Below, piece by piece: positions 1-8,422 of a DNA stretch of 46,059 nt. Numbering within the stretch: the stretch's first letter is position 1; each line of letters starts with the position of its first letter. The stretch comes from JAFDZW01 sp038229915 (lineage in GTDB: Bacteria > Bacteroidota > Ignavibacteria > Palsa-1295): NCBI GenBank assembly GCA_038229915.1, contig JBBRNY010000007.1, positions 1 through 46,059 of the forward strand, read 5' to 3'. The notes under the pieces were generated by a model that saw only the letters and a program-made list of their open reading frames with translations, had not been told where the DNA came from and did not search any database. The position numbers were made by a program, and so were the translations under genes.

Positions 1-1
1 A

Positions 2-2131
2 AACCGAAATAAATTTGTAGCTGTTTTGCTCCTCATGGTATTTGGATTACTACCTGTCACTATAAATGCTCAAGGATTTACAATTATTTGCGACCATATT
101 ATTCCCTTAAATATCAATGGTTTCGCGAAGGATAAAATTGGTAATATCTATGCTGGAACAAGTAAAGGACTTTATAAAAGTACAGACAATGGAAATCGAT
201 GGGTTTTAGTAGGCCTACAGGGAAAGAGTGTTTGGCCAATTTGTTGCGATTCAAATAATCATATTCTTGCGTGCCACGACCAATCAATTTTCCTCTCTAT
301 TGATTCTGGAAGAAACTGGGTAGACAAAGAAGTCTTTCTTCAATCTTTGACAGCAGATAAGTTCGGTAACATTTATGGGTTGGGTGGAAATAATCACGTA
401 GAATTTTGGAAATCGACTGACGGTGGGATTAGTTGGTCAATGAAATTGCAAACCAACGGAGTAGGGCTGGATCGCATAGTTGCAGACACTATGGGAAATC
501 TGTTCTGTACAGTGAGTAGTTTCAACTCATTTCCTTATATTTCTAAGAGTTCAGACCATGGCTTGACTTGGACATCATATACATTTAATAATGATTGGCA
601 CCAGAACTGGCGGTCGACTGCTCTATATGTTTCTGCGAATAATATTCTATATGTTGGCGCATCGTTTACGGGAATTCATACTACAAACGATACTGGAGCA
701 ACTTGGAGTTGGCCTCTCCTCAATGGGGGTAAGTATATCGGCTCGATTATTTCCAGTGATAATGATAGCACGATCCTTGCTACCAGCAGCACGGATGGCT
801 ACACAAAATTAATCACGTCATTCGACGGTGGAAAGACTTGGAATTATGACAAAAAACTTTCCTGGTCAAGCGAATATGCTGCCTTTCACGATCCCACACT
901 CGTTAGAGATACCGGAAACCTAATACATCTTGGAGTTAGTTCGAGCGTTGGTATTTGGGATAGCTATGATTTTGGTCAGTCATGGCATCAACATCCCTCT
1001 GGACTAAGTTCATTGGTTTCATATTGTCTTGCGAAAGATCCTCAAAAAGGTATATTATTTATGGGAACATCAGATGGTGTTTATTACTCTGGAAGTAAGG
1101 GTGTCAGTTGGTTAAAACTTGGCACCTTGACTGATGGAAAGGATGTCCGTTCCATCGTTGTTCCAAAGGAAAACAGTTTTGTTATTGTTAACAATGATTC
1201 TATACGGACATCCACCGATTTTGGAGCAAGTTGGACATCGAGTTTAGGTGGATTACGTCTGGGTTCCCAAGTAGTATATGATAGCATAACTCATTCTCTG
1301 TTTGCCTATGATTCAACAGGGATTTTTTTTAAATCAGTAGACGCTGGTCTCAATTGGAAATCGCTTGGGAAAATTATTCCAGCAAATGATACCTTAACCG
1401 CAGTAGCAGTCCGTGGCCGAATTCTCATAGGAACATTACATGGCTTAATCAGGAGTAGTTTGGATGACGGCACTACTTGGACTGATTTAGGATCGACAAT
1501 TTCTGCCCCGATTTATTCTCTTTCAATTAATTCAAGAGGAATTTACATCGGCGCCTATCAGTGGCTCTATTCTTGGGATACAGTTTCAAATAATTGGAAG
1601 CGTATAGATTTAGGATCAGGATTCAATCACACACCTCTTTTTATTGTGGAAAACAATCAAAAAGAAATCTTTGTCTTTACTGATTACGGATTTTTATGGA
1701 GTTCACATGATGGTTCACATGATGGTTTGAATTGGCGTTATTTATTAATGGATAGTTATATACCATTCGCAGATTTTCAGCTTTATGACAGTACCATTTT
1801 TGCTGTGCAAAGTAACACCGTTTTGTGGAGCAGCCATCTAATGGTTGGCGGGTTTTCATCAGTTCGACAAAATGTGCAATCCTGTTCAGTTTTCCCTAAT
1901 CCTTGCGATGATAGGCGAAGCTGTTACTTATCTCTTCCAAACGTGATAAATCCAACAATCAAGCTGTTTACGGCTTCAGGGATAGAAATTCCGCTTGTTG
2001 TCTTAAATTTGAGCAATGGGAATACATACCTTCTCAATTGGGAGCCGTCTTTGCCTAGCGGTATGTATTCATTACAAATAATGAGCAAAGGCATTAAAAT
2101 TTTAAACAAGAGCTTAGTAATAACAAAATAG
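2..2131 (+). CDS. Asp-box repeat exported protein with T9SS sorting domain (5' partial)
   Basis: Large secreted beta-propeller-like protein. At least ten Asp-box motifs of the S-x-D-x-G-x-x-W type are spread along it (for example STDNGNRW, STDGGISW, SSDHGLTW, STDFGASW), as in sialidase/BNR and YCF48-like propellers. The last 80 or so residues start at FPNPCDD and end with a PSGMYSLQI segment, which is the layout of a type A T9SS C-terminal sorting domain, so the protein should be exported and surface attached. The first possible start codon is TTG at 26, but the frame is open to base 2 and reads NRNKFVAVLLMVFGLLP before NAQG. That looks like a signal peptide whose Met lies upstream of the window, so I treat the gene as truncated. 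There are no sialidase catalytic residues I can recognise and the substrate is unknown. The gene is clearly more AT-rich than its right-hand neighbour. Confidence 0.85.
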   Translation, partial: NRNKFVAVLLLMVFGLLPVTINAQGFTIICDHIIPLNINGFAKDKIGNIYAGTSKGLYKSTDNGNRWVLVGLQGKSVWPICCDSNNHILACHDQSIFLSIDSGRNWVDKEVFLQSLTADKFGNIYGLGGNNHVEFWKSTDGGISWSMKLQTNGVGLDRIVADTMGNLFCTVSSFNSFPYISKSSDHGLTWTSYTFNNDWHQNWRSTALYVSANNILYVGASFTGIHTTNDTGATWSWPLLNGGKYIGSIISSDNDSTILATSSTDGYTKLITSFDGGKTWNYDKKLSWSSEYAAFHDPTLVRDTGNLIHLGVSSSVGIWDSYDFGQSWHQHPSGLSSLVSYCLAKDPQKGILFMGTSDGVYYSGSKGVSWLKLGTLTDGKDVRSIVVPKENSFVIVNNDSIRTSTDFGASWTSSLGGLRLGSQVVYDSITHSLFAYDSTGIFFKSVDAGLNWKSLGKIIPANDTLTAVAVRGRILIGTLHGLIRSSLDDGTTWTDLGSTISAPIYSLSINSRGIYIGAYQWLYSWDTVSNNWKRIDLGSGFNHTPLFIVENNQKEIFVFTDYGFLWSSHDGSHDGLNWRYLLMDSYIPFADFQLYDSTIFAVQSNTVLWSSHLMVGGFSSVRQNVQSCSVFPNPCDDRRSCYLSLPNVINPTIKLFTASGIEIPLVVLNLSNGNTYLLNWEPSLPSGMYSLQIMSKGIKILNKSLVITK

Positions 2132-2451
2132 CAAATTCCTTATTGAAGCAAGCAGCTCTGCCTTCTCACGGTCTTTGGATGAATATGTCTGATGGCATGG
2201 GGCAAAATACGAATTAGTTCTTCGTTATGAGAGTACCCGAGCAGAGTGGGAGAAAAGTGGGTGGCAACTATTTACACATTTCCCTTTCATAGTTGTTCCA
2301 TGCCTCCATAGAAGTCATGATACTGAAGTCTATAGATTTAGGATTCAATATAAAGACTGATGGCTGTTCATTTTCACATAAATGTCTATCGGGAGTGCTT
2401 CGAGTTCGCTTGGTGTTTTGTGTGCCGATTAAGAAAATGATAGGATATATA
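2132..2451. other. 320-bp stretch without a convincing gene
   Basis: This lies between the T9SS cargo gene and the aminotransferase. The aminotransferase frame is open back to an ATG at 2293, but those 53 extra codons resemble no family and contain no conserved feature. I see no terminator hairpin, tRNA or repeat here. The base composition changes from AT-rich to balanced at the right-hand edge. Confidence 0.5.
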
Positions 2452-3765
2452 ATGGAAATAGTAGATATTGAGACGATGGTATCACCCGAGTTTATTGCAA
2501 GCGCCAAGCCGCGCGTCTCGCCGGTTGCTGCGACGATCATCGGGTCGGAGATCTTGAAGATCGCCGCTGATATTCGTGCTATGGTTGCTGGTGGGAAGAA
2601 AGTTTGTAATCTTACCGTCGGTGATTTTAATACTAAATATTTCCCGATCCCCGATTATCTCGAACAGGAGATAGAAAAAGCCCTCGAAGCTGGCGAGACG
2701 AATTATCCGCCTTCCGACGGGGTGCTCCAGCTTCGCAAAGCGGTGCAGTCATTTTACAAGCGTCGTTTAGGTCTCGACTATCCGCTCGAAAGTTTTATCA
2801 TCACCGGTGGTGCGCGCCCCGTGATCTATGGCACGTATAATGCGCTTGTCGCTCCGGGCGATATCGTTGTCTATCCTGTGCCATCTTGGAATAATAATCA
2901 TTATTGTAATTTGCACTCGGCAGTTGCAAAGCAGATCGTCACGACGGTCGAAGATTCGTTTATGCCGACTCGTGCCAAGCTCGAAGGCGCTCTCAAAGGT
3001 GCACGTTTGCTGTCGCTGAACTCGCCGTTGAACCCGACGGGTACGATGTTCACCCGCGAACAGCTCGAAGGAATTTGTGATCTTATCCTCGAAGAAAATG
3101 CATCGAGAGGCGAAGACGAACGTCCGCTTTTCTTGATGTACGATCAAGTGTATTGGATGCTGACCTTCGGCGAGATGGAGCATGTTAATCCTGTTTCGCT
3201 TCGCCCTGAAATGGCGAAATACACGATCTTTGTTGATGGTATCTCGAAGGCGTTTGCCTCGACAGGTCTTCGTGTTGGTTGGGCAGTAGCTCCGCCGGAT
3301 ATTGCGGCTTCGATGTCAAATATTCTTGGCCACGTCGGCGCATGGGCTCCGCGTGCCGAGCAGGTAGCGACAGCCGCGTTGCTCGAAAACGATGAGGTGA
3401 TCGATTCGTACCACCAAGCAATGTTTACGGGAGTTGAAGCACGACTTCGCACATTGTACGACGGTTTTGCTTCAATGACGAGCGCGGGGCTGTCAGTATC
3501 AGCTATTCCACCGATGGGTGCTATTTATCTGAGCGTACAATTTAATTTGATCGGCAAGACCACGCCCGATGGCAAAGTGCTCAATACGACGGAAGAGATT
3601 CGCAGGTATTTACTTGATGTGGCCGGTTTCGCGATCGTGCCGTTCTACGCATTTGATCTCCGTCAAGAAACGGGTTGGTGCCGCCTGTCGGTCGGTGCAA
3701 CGTCAGTCGCTGAGATCGAAGAGGTGATGCCGAAGGTTCGCGCCGCTATCGAGGCGCTGAAGTAA
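2452..3765 (+). CDS. PLP-dependent class I/II aminotransferase
   Basis: Fold-type I aminotransferase of 437 residues, cytosolic, transferring an amino group between an amino acid and a 2-oxo acid. Landmarks are the substrate-site NPTG at residues 194-197 (in SPLNPTG), the PLP-ring Asp/Tyr segment YDQVYW near 230, the Schiff-base Lys266 in SKAFASTGLRVGW, and a C-terminal RLSVG holding the carboxylate-binding Arg. These match the aspartate/aromatic aminotransferase family, but substrate specificity cannot be read from the sequence. I chose ATG 2452 because TAGGA lies just upstream and family similarity begins soon after. ATG 2437 and ATG 2293 are possible in-frame alternatives. The gene stands alone and ends at a terminator shared with the convergent peptidase gene. 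Confidence 0.9.
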   Translation: MEIVDIETMVSPEFIASAKPRVSPVAATIIGSEILKIAADIRAMVAGGKKVCNLTVGDFNTKYFPIPDYLEQEIEKALEAGETNYPPSDGVLQLRKAVQSFYKRRLGLDYPLESFIITGGARPVIYGTYNALVAPGDIVVYPVPSWNNNHYCNLHSAVAKQIVTTVEDSFMPTRAKLEGALKGARLLSLNSPLNPTGTMFTREQLEGICDLILEENASRGEDERPLFLMYDQVYWMLTFGEMEHVNPVSLRPEMAKYTIFVDGISKAFASTGLRVGWAVAPPDIAASMSNILGHVGAWAPRAEQVATAALLENDEVIDSYHQAMFTGVEARLRTLYDGFASMTSAGLSVSAIPPMGAIYLSVQFNLIGKTTPDGKVLNTTEEIRRYLLDVAGFAIVPFYAFDLRQETGWCRLSVGATSVAEIEEVMPKVRAAIEALK

Positions 3766-3800
3766 GCATCGGTTATTGTTTTTAATCGTGAGAAAAAAAA

Positions 3801-3823
3801 GGCAGGTGTTACCTGCCTTTTTT
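3801..3823. terminator. Bidirectional rho-independent terminator
   Basis: Seven-bp stem GGCAGGT/ACCTGCC with a GTT loop, an A-run before it and a T-run after it. It lies between convergent genes, so it can end transcripts in both directions. Confidence 0.85.
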
Positions 3824-3825
3824 AT

Positions 3826-5931
3826 TTAATACTTTGGCGTAATGCCCATATTATAAAACATAAACGAGAATTCGTCGGTCACTTCTTCGATATATTTCGA
3901 GATCGGTTTGCCGCCACCGTGTCCGGCTTTGGTTTCGATACGAATAAGTTGCGGGTTGGGCCCTGAATATTTCTCTTGGAGTGTCGCCGCGAATTTAAAT
4001 GAATGCCCCGGTACTACACGGTCATCATGGTCGGCAGTAGTGATAAGTGTTGCTGGGTACTTTGTGCCTTCACGTAAGTTATGAAGTGGTGAGTAGCCAT
4101 AGAGATAGTCAAACATTTCTTTGCTATCAGAACTCGTGCCATAATCACGCGCCCATCCAAAGCCGATCGTAAATTTCTGATAGCGAAGCATATCCATCAC
4201 TCCGACAGCAGGGAGCGCAACTTTGCAAATGTCGGGTCGCTCGGTCATAATCGCACCAACAAGCAAGCCCCCATTAGAGCCGCCGGCGATAGCGAGTTTA
4301 TTTTTTTATGTATAATTATTGTTAAAGAGATATTCCGCTGCTGCGATATAATCATCAAAGACATTCTGTTTTTTGAGCTTTGTCCCTGCCTCATGCCACT
4401 CTTCGCCATACTCGCCACCACCGCGAAGGTTAGGCATTGCAAAGACCGCACCGTTTTCGAGCAAGATGATCCGTGCGGTGCTAAAGCCTGGGGTTAAGCT
4501 CACATTGAATCCGCCGTAAGCATAGAGATAGCAAGGGTTTTTCCCATCAAGCTTCAAGCCTTTTTTATGCACGATGAACATTGGGATCTTCGTGCCATCT
4601 TTGCTTGTATAAAAGATCTGCTTCGAATCATATTCTTCAGGATCGAATTTCACCAAACTCTTCCGGAATTGTGTTGAAGTATTTTTTTCAATGTCGTAAT
4701 GATAGATCGTTGCAGGATAAGTGAAAGATGAAAAGGTATAAAAAACTTCTTTATCTTTTTTCTTGCCGCCAAAACCTCCGACACTGCCAATGGTCGGGAG
4801 TTTGATCTCATGAAGCTGTTTTCCCGTCAGATCATAAACGTAAGCGTGATTGCTCGCGTCTTTCATATAGGTTGCGATCAGTTTTCCGTCAACCATAGAA
4901 ACGCTTTCGAGTACATCTTTTGATTCTGGGATGATCTCAACCCATTTCGATGGATTAGCGAGTGTTGTTTTGACAACTTTATTTTTTGGTGCATTCAAAT
5001 TCGTTCTGATGTAGAGTTCATCTCCATCTGATTCTACAATGCCTGCTTCAACATCAAGATCGGCATTGACCGTGATATAAGTTGGGGATGGGCTCTTGAG
5101 ATCTTTTACGAGAAGCATATTTCCTTTGCGTCCAGGTTCTTGAACGTACATTGTCAAAAACCGCTCGTCTTCGGTTGGTCCGCAATAGAACTGACGCTTC
5201 GGCTGGGTTTTGTCTTCGTATATCAATTCATCTTTACTTTGGTCATCACCGAGTTTATGATAATAGACTTTCATAAACTCGTTTGCCGTTGTATATGCCG
5301 CGCTGGTCGGGGCATCAAAGCGACTATAAAAGAAACCGTTCTTCCACCACGCCGCTCCTGAAAATTTTACCCATTCGATATGATCGCTCATTTGCTTGCC
5401 TGTCGCAAGATCGAGTACATACAACTCCTGCCAATCAGAGCCTGCTTTTTGAACAGAGTATGCAAGATACTTATCATCATTTGATGGAAAGTCGCCACCG
5501 AGCGCGACGGTGCCATCTTTGCTCATCGTGTTCGGATCAAGCAAGATGCGAGGCTCGCCGTTCAACCCTTCTTGAATATAGACTACCGATTGGTTTTGCA
5601 AGCCGTCGTTCTTTTGAAACATATAATATTTACCGATCTTTTGCGGAGCAGTAAACTTGGGGTAGTTCATGATCTCTTCGAGGCGACTTTTGATCTTCTG
5701 CCGGAAAGGGATCTTCGATAGATAATCGAACGTGACTTTATTTTCTGCTTCAACCCATTCTTTGGTCTCTGCAGTGTCAGTGTTTTCGAGCCAGCGATAG
5801 GGGTCGGGCACGATGGTGCCGAAGTAGTCATCGGTCACAGTACCTTTTTTGGTTGCTGGATATTGTAACTGTGCGTCTGCGATGTTTGCAACACTCATTG
5901 TTAGTACAAGAAAGAAAATGAAACGCTTCAT
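3826..5931 (-). pseudogene. Prolyl oligopeptidase (S9A) interrupted by an in-frame TAA
   Basis: Periplasmic or secreted serine peptidase that would cut peptides after proline. Residues 1-20 form a signal peptide ending ADAQ. An N-terminal cap (YPATKKG, DPYRWLEN) is followed by a seven-bladed propeller region (about 80-430) and the alpha/beta-hydrolase domain. The reading frame is open for 541 codons, meets TAA at 4306-4308 (codon 542), then continues in the same frame to 3826 with KNKLAIAGGSNGG. All three catalytic residues lie after the stop: Ser552 in GGSNGG, Asp636 in DDRVVPGHS and His671 in AGHGGGK. Total length of about 700 codons is normal for the family. The stop sits where relatives often have Ser, so a single TCA-to-TAA change would explain it. 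As written, the main product (4306-5931) would lack its active site. A sequencing error or a recent nonsense mutation is likeliest. Confidence 0.85.
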
Positions 5932-6007
5932 AATGGATTGGGGTATAATAGTGCTTCGTAACTACGGTTTTTTGTCTATTTCTGTTCCATTATCTTGTTG
6001 TTAGTTT

Positions 6008-7183
6008 ATGACAAAAAAAATTATGCTCTTGGGCTCGGGCGAGCTTGGCAAAGAATTTGTGATTGCGGCAAAGCGTCTCGGGCAATATGTCATCGCCGTT
6101 GATTCGTATAATGATGCACCGGCGCAACAAGTAGCCGATGAGCGTGAAGTAATAGATATGCTTGATGGTGCGGCGCTTGATGCGGTGGTCGCCAAGCATA
6201 AACCCGATCTGATCGTCCCGGAAATAGAAGCCATTCGTACCGAAAGATTCTATAACTACGAACAACAAGGCATTCAAGTTGTGCCGAGCGCACGAGCCGC
6301 AAACTTCACGATGAACCGCAAAGCGATTCGCGACCTCGCCGCAAAAGAACTCGGTCTTCGCACCCCGAAGTATCAATATGCAACGACGCTCGATCAATTT
6401 AAGAAAGCCATACATGAGATCGGTATCCCTTGTGTGGTGAAGCCATTAATGTCTTCATCGGGCAAAGGGCAATCGACGGTAAAGTCGGAAGCTGACATTG
6501 AAAAAGCGTGGGAGTATGCAACGACAAAAGGTCGGGGCGATCTGATAGAAGTGATCGTGGAGGAATTTATAAAATTTGAGTCGGAGATCACCTTGCTTAC
6601 GGTCACACAAAAAAATGGCGAGACACTGTTTTGTCCACCGATAGGGCATCGACAAGAGCGCGGCGACTATCAAGAAAGTTGGCAGCCGGCTGAGATAAAC
6701 ACTAAACAACTTCGCGAAACAGAAGAGATGGCTCGTAAAGTAACTAACGCCCTGACCGGTGCAGGAATTTGGGGAGTCGAATTTTTTCTCGGAAAAGAGG
6801 ATGTATATTTTTCCGAGTTATCACCGCGTCCGCACGATACCGGGATGGTCACACTCTCTGGATCGCAAAATTTTTCGGAGTTTGAATTGCATTGTCGCGC
6901 GGTGCTTGGTCTGCCGATACCCGAGATCACCTTAGAGCGTGCCGCCGCAAGTGCGGTGATCCTTGCAGGTGATGACTCAATGCAACAGCCGAGCTATGAT
7001 GGTCTTGCCGAAGCAATGTCTTTCCCAAGATCTGATGTAAAGATATTTGGCAAACCCACCACACGTAAGTATCGTCGGATGGGTGTTGCATTGGCGTATG
7101 ATGTTGTTGGTTCTTCGACAGATGCTGTGCGCAAAAAAGCAAAAGAAATTGCGGATATGGTGAAGGTCATTAGTGGCTTTTAG
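6008..7183 (+). CDS. purT: Formate-dependent phosphoribosylglycinamide formyltransferase
   Basis: Third step of purine synthesis: makes formyl-GAR from GAR, formate and ATP, independent of 10-formyl-tetrahydrofolate. The 391-residue protein has an N-terminal nucleotide-binding start (MLLGSGELGKEF), the PEIEAIRTE GAR-site motif near residue 76, and an ATP-grasp domain with VVKPLMSSSGKGQS, VEEFIKFESEITLLTV, a VEFF strand and SELSPRPHDTGMVTL. Length and motif order match E. coli PurT (392 residues). It is divergent from the peptidase gene across 76 bp and followed by the AraC-type regulator, with no visible link to other pur genes. Confidence 0.96.
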   Translation: MTKKIMLLGSGELGKEFVIAAKRLGQYVIAVDSYNDAPAQQVADEREVIDMLDGAALDAVVAKHKPDLIVPEIEAIRTERFYNYEQQGIQVVPSARAANFTMNRKAIRDLAAKELGLRTPKYQYATTLDQFKKAIHEIGIPCVVKPLMSSSGKGQSTVKSEADIEKAWEYATTKGRGDLIEVIVEEFIKFESEITLLTVTQKNGETLFCPPIGHRQERGDYQESWQPAEINTKQLRETEEMARKVTNALTGAGIWGVEFFLGKEDVYFSELSPRPHDTGMVTLSGSQNFSEFELHCRAVLGLPIPEITLERAAASAVILAGDDSMQQPSYDGLAEAMSFPRSDVKIFGKPTTRKYRRMGVALAYDVVGSSTDAVRKKAKEIADMVKVISGF

Positions 7184-7392
7184 TAAATAATATTTTTTAT
7201 CCTCAAAAATTTTTCCATTTAACCCCCAAAAAGTTCACTTCCTTACTGCATCTGAAACAAATAAGCTATTTCTAAGAAAAACCTCCTGTCGGTTTTAGGG
7301 TTGTTATTGATAGGGCTGGATTTTTGCCCTTTGTGTTATATTAATGACTGGTGAGTGTCCCCTTTGTGTACCCCGAAGGAGAGTACTGATCT

Positions 7393-8325
7393 ATGTATAT
7401 TAGCCGAGATATTAAAGTCATCAATGAATTACCCGATCCATCATTATATGATGTTGATCACCTGTGTGCGGGTTTTGAGTCGCACAATTCGATCATTCGA
7501 GGCTCATCCACTCATTATCATTTTCCTGAACATACCGCACCACTCACGGTGCATTGCAATTTCAATGGTGTTGGTGTCTATGATGAATCGGTATCACATT
7601 ATGAAGTTGATGATCATTCTTTTTTACTGATCAATGAAGGACAGCGATACTCGATCACGATAGAAGCGGCGAAGCCTGTCGAAGCATTTTACGTTTTTTT
7701 TCGCACCGGCTACGCAGAGGAAGTGCATTCAGCTCTTTCGAAGAATACACTTTCGCTACTTGATGACCCAACTTCAGAATGCGGAGAAACACTTCGATTC
7801 GTTGATATGAAGTATGCCGATGATCTGTATCTAAAACCGAGTATGCTTCGCTTGAAATCATTATTTGATATGGGCTCTGTGATCGAAGAGCAGCTTGAGG
7901 AAGAATTCTCGTTGTTGATGGGGTCGTTGCTTCAGAGTCAGTGCGAGACGTTTGAGCAAATGCAAAAACTCTCGGCACACCGCCACTCGACTCGTGTTGA
8001 GCTCTATAAACGATTGCAACGAGCGCGAGAGGTGATGGAATCGTCATTTTGTTCTGAGCTATCGCTGAATATGATCGCAAGCGGGGCGTGCTTGTCTCCA
8101 CATCATTTTCTCAGGCAGTTCAAAGCCTTGTATGGCACAACGCCGCATCAATATCTCATCCAAAAACGGCTCGCCAAAGCAAAAGAGTTATTAAACGACC
8201 AGAACCTGAGCATTACCGAGATATGTCATGCGGTAGGTTTTGCGAGTCTCGGCTCGTTTAGTTGGATGTTTCGTCGTCATTTTGGGTGGTCGCCGGAACA
8301 GCTCCGAAAACAAACGGTAAAATAG
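7393..8325 (+). CDS. AraC-family transcriptional regulator
   Basis: DNA-binding regulator of 310 residues. Residues from about 210 to the end form the AraC/XylS double helix-turn-helix: LSLNMIASGACLSPHHFLRQFK, then GTTPHQYLIQKRL, then ITEICHAVGFASLGSFSWMF, ending FGWSPEQLR. This second half closely follows the family consensus (A...GF.s.s.F.r.Fk...G.sP..yR). The N-terminal 200 residues resemble a cupin-like effector-binding region in size, but I cannot identify a ligand. The start at 7393 has AAGGAG about 11 bases upstream. It is monocistronic, with a strong terminator just after the stop. Targets are unknown; the neighbours purT and the T9SS cargo gene are the nearest candidates. Confidence 0.88.
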   Translation: MYISRDIKVINELPDPSLYDVDHLCAGFESHNSIIRGSSTHYHFPEHTAPLTVHCNFNGVGVYDESVSHYEVDDHSFLLINEGQRYSITIEAAKPVEAFYVFFRTGYAEEVHSALSKNTLSLLDDPTSECGETLRFVDMKYADDLYLKPSMLRLKSLFDMGSVIEEQLEEEFSLLMGSLLQSQCETFEQMQKLSAHRHSTRVELYKRLQRAREVMESSFCSELSLNMIASGACLSPHHFLRQFKALYGTTPHQYLIQKRLAKAKELLNDQNLSITEICHAVGFASLGSFSWMFRRHFGWSPEQLRKQTVK

Positions 8326-8331
8326 CAAAAG

Positions 8332-8359
8332 CCTCACGAGAAATCGTGAGGTTTTTTTT
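8332..8359 (+). terminator. Rho-independent terminator after the AraC-type gene
   Basis: Eight-bp perfect stem CCTCACGA/TCGTGAGG with a GAAA tetraloop, followed by seven or more T, directly after the AraC-type stop codon. Confidence 0.9.
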
Positions 8360-8422
8360 GCTTAAAAACGGCGAAACTCACTTGACCAACTTTTGCTTAT
8401 ACCGCAATAGAATTATGAGATT

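Noticed and set aside
10..17. TAAATTTG at the window start as a promoter
   Set aside because: It lies inside an open frame that reads as a signal peptide n-region (NRNKFVAVLL), so it is probably coding sequence of the truncated gene.
2293..2451. An N-terminal extension of the aminotransferase from ATG 2293
   Set aside because: The extra residues have no family similarity, and ATG 2452 has a better ribosome site and fits the usual length.
4261..4320. A frameshift in the prolyl oligopeptidase gene, or a recoded stop (selenocysteine or pyrrolysine)
   Set aside because: The distance between the two frames (5931 to 4266) is a multiple of three, so there is no frameshift. The stop is TAA, which is not used for selenocysteine (TGA) or pyrrolysine (TAG).
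7312..7330. Short AGGGC/GCCCT hairpin upstream of the AraC-type gene
   Set aside because: Five-bp stem with a nine-base loop; too weak to call an operator or attenuator.
7355..7630. A 91-codon plus-strand frame
   Set aside because: It overlaps the AraC-type gene in another frame and lacks its own ribosome site or family pattern.
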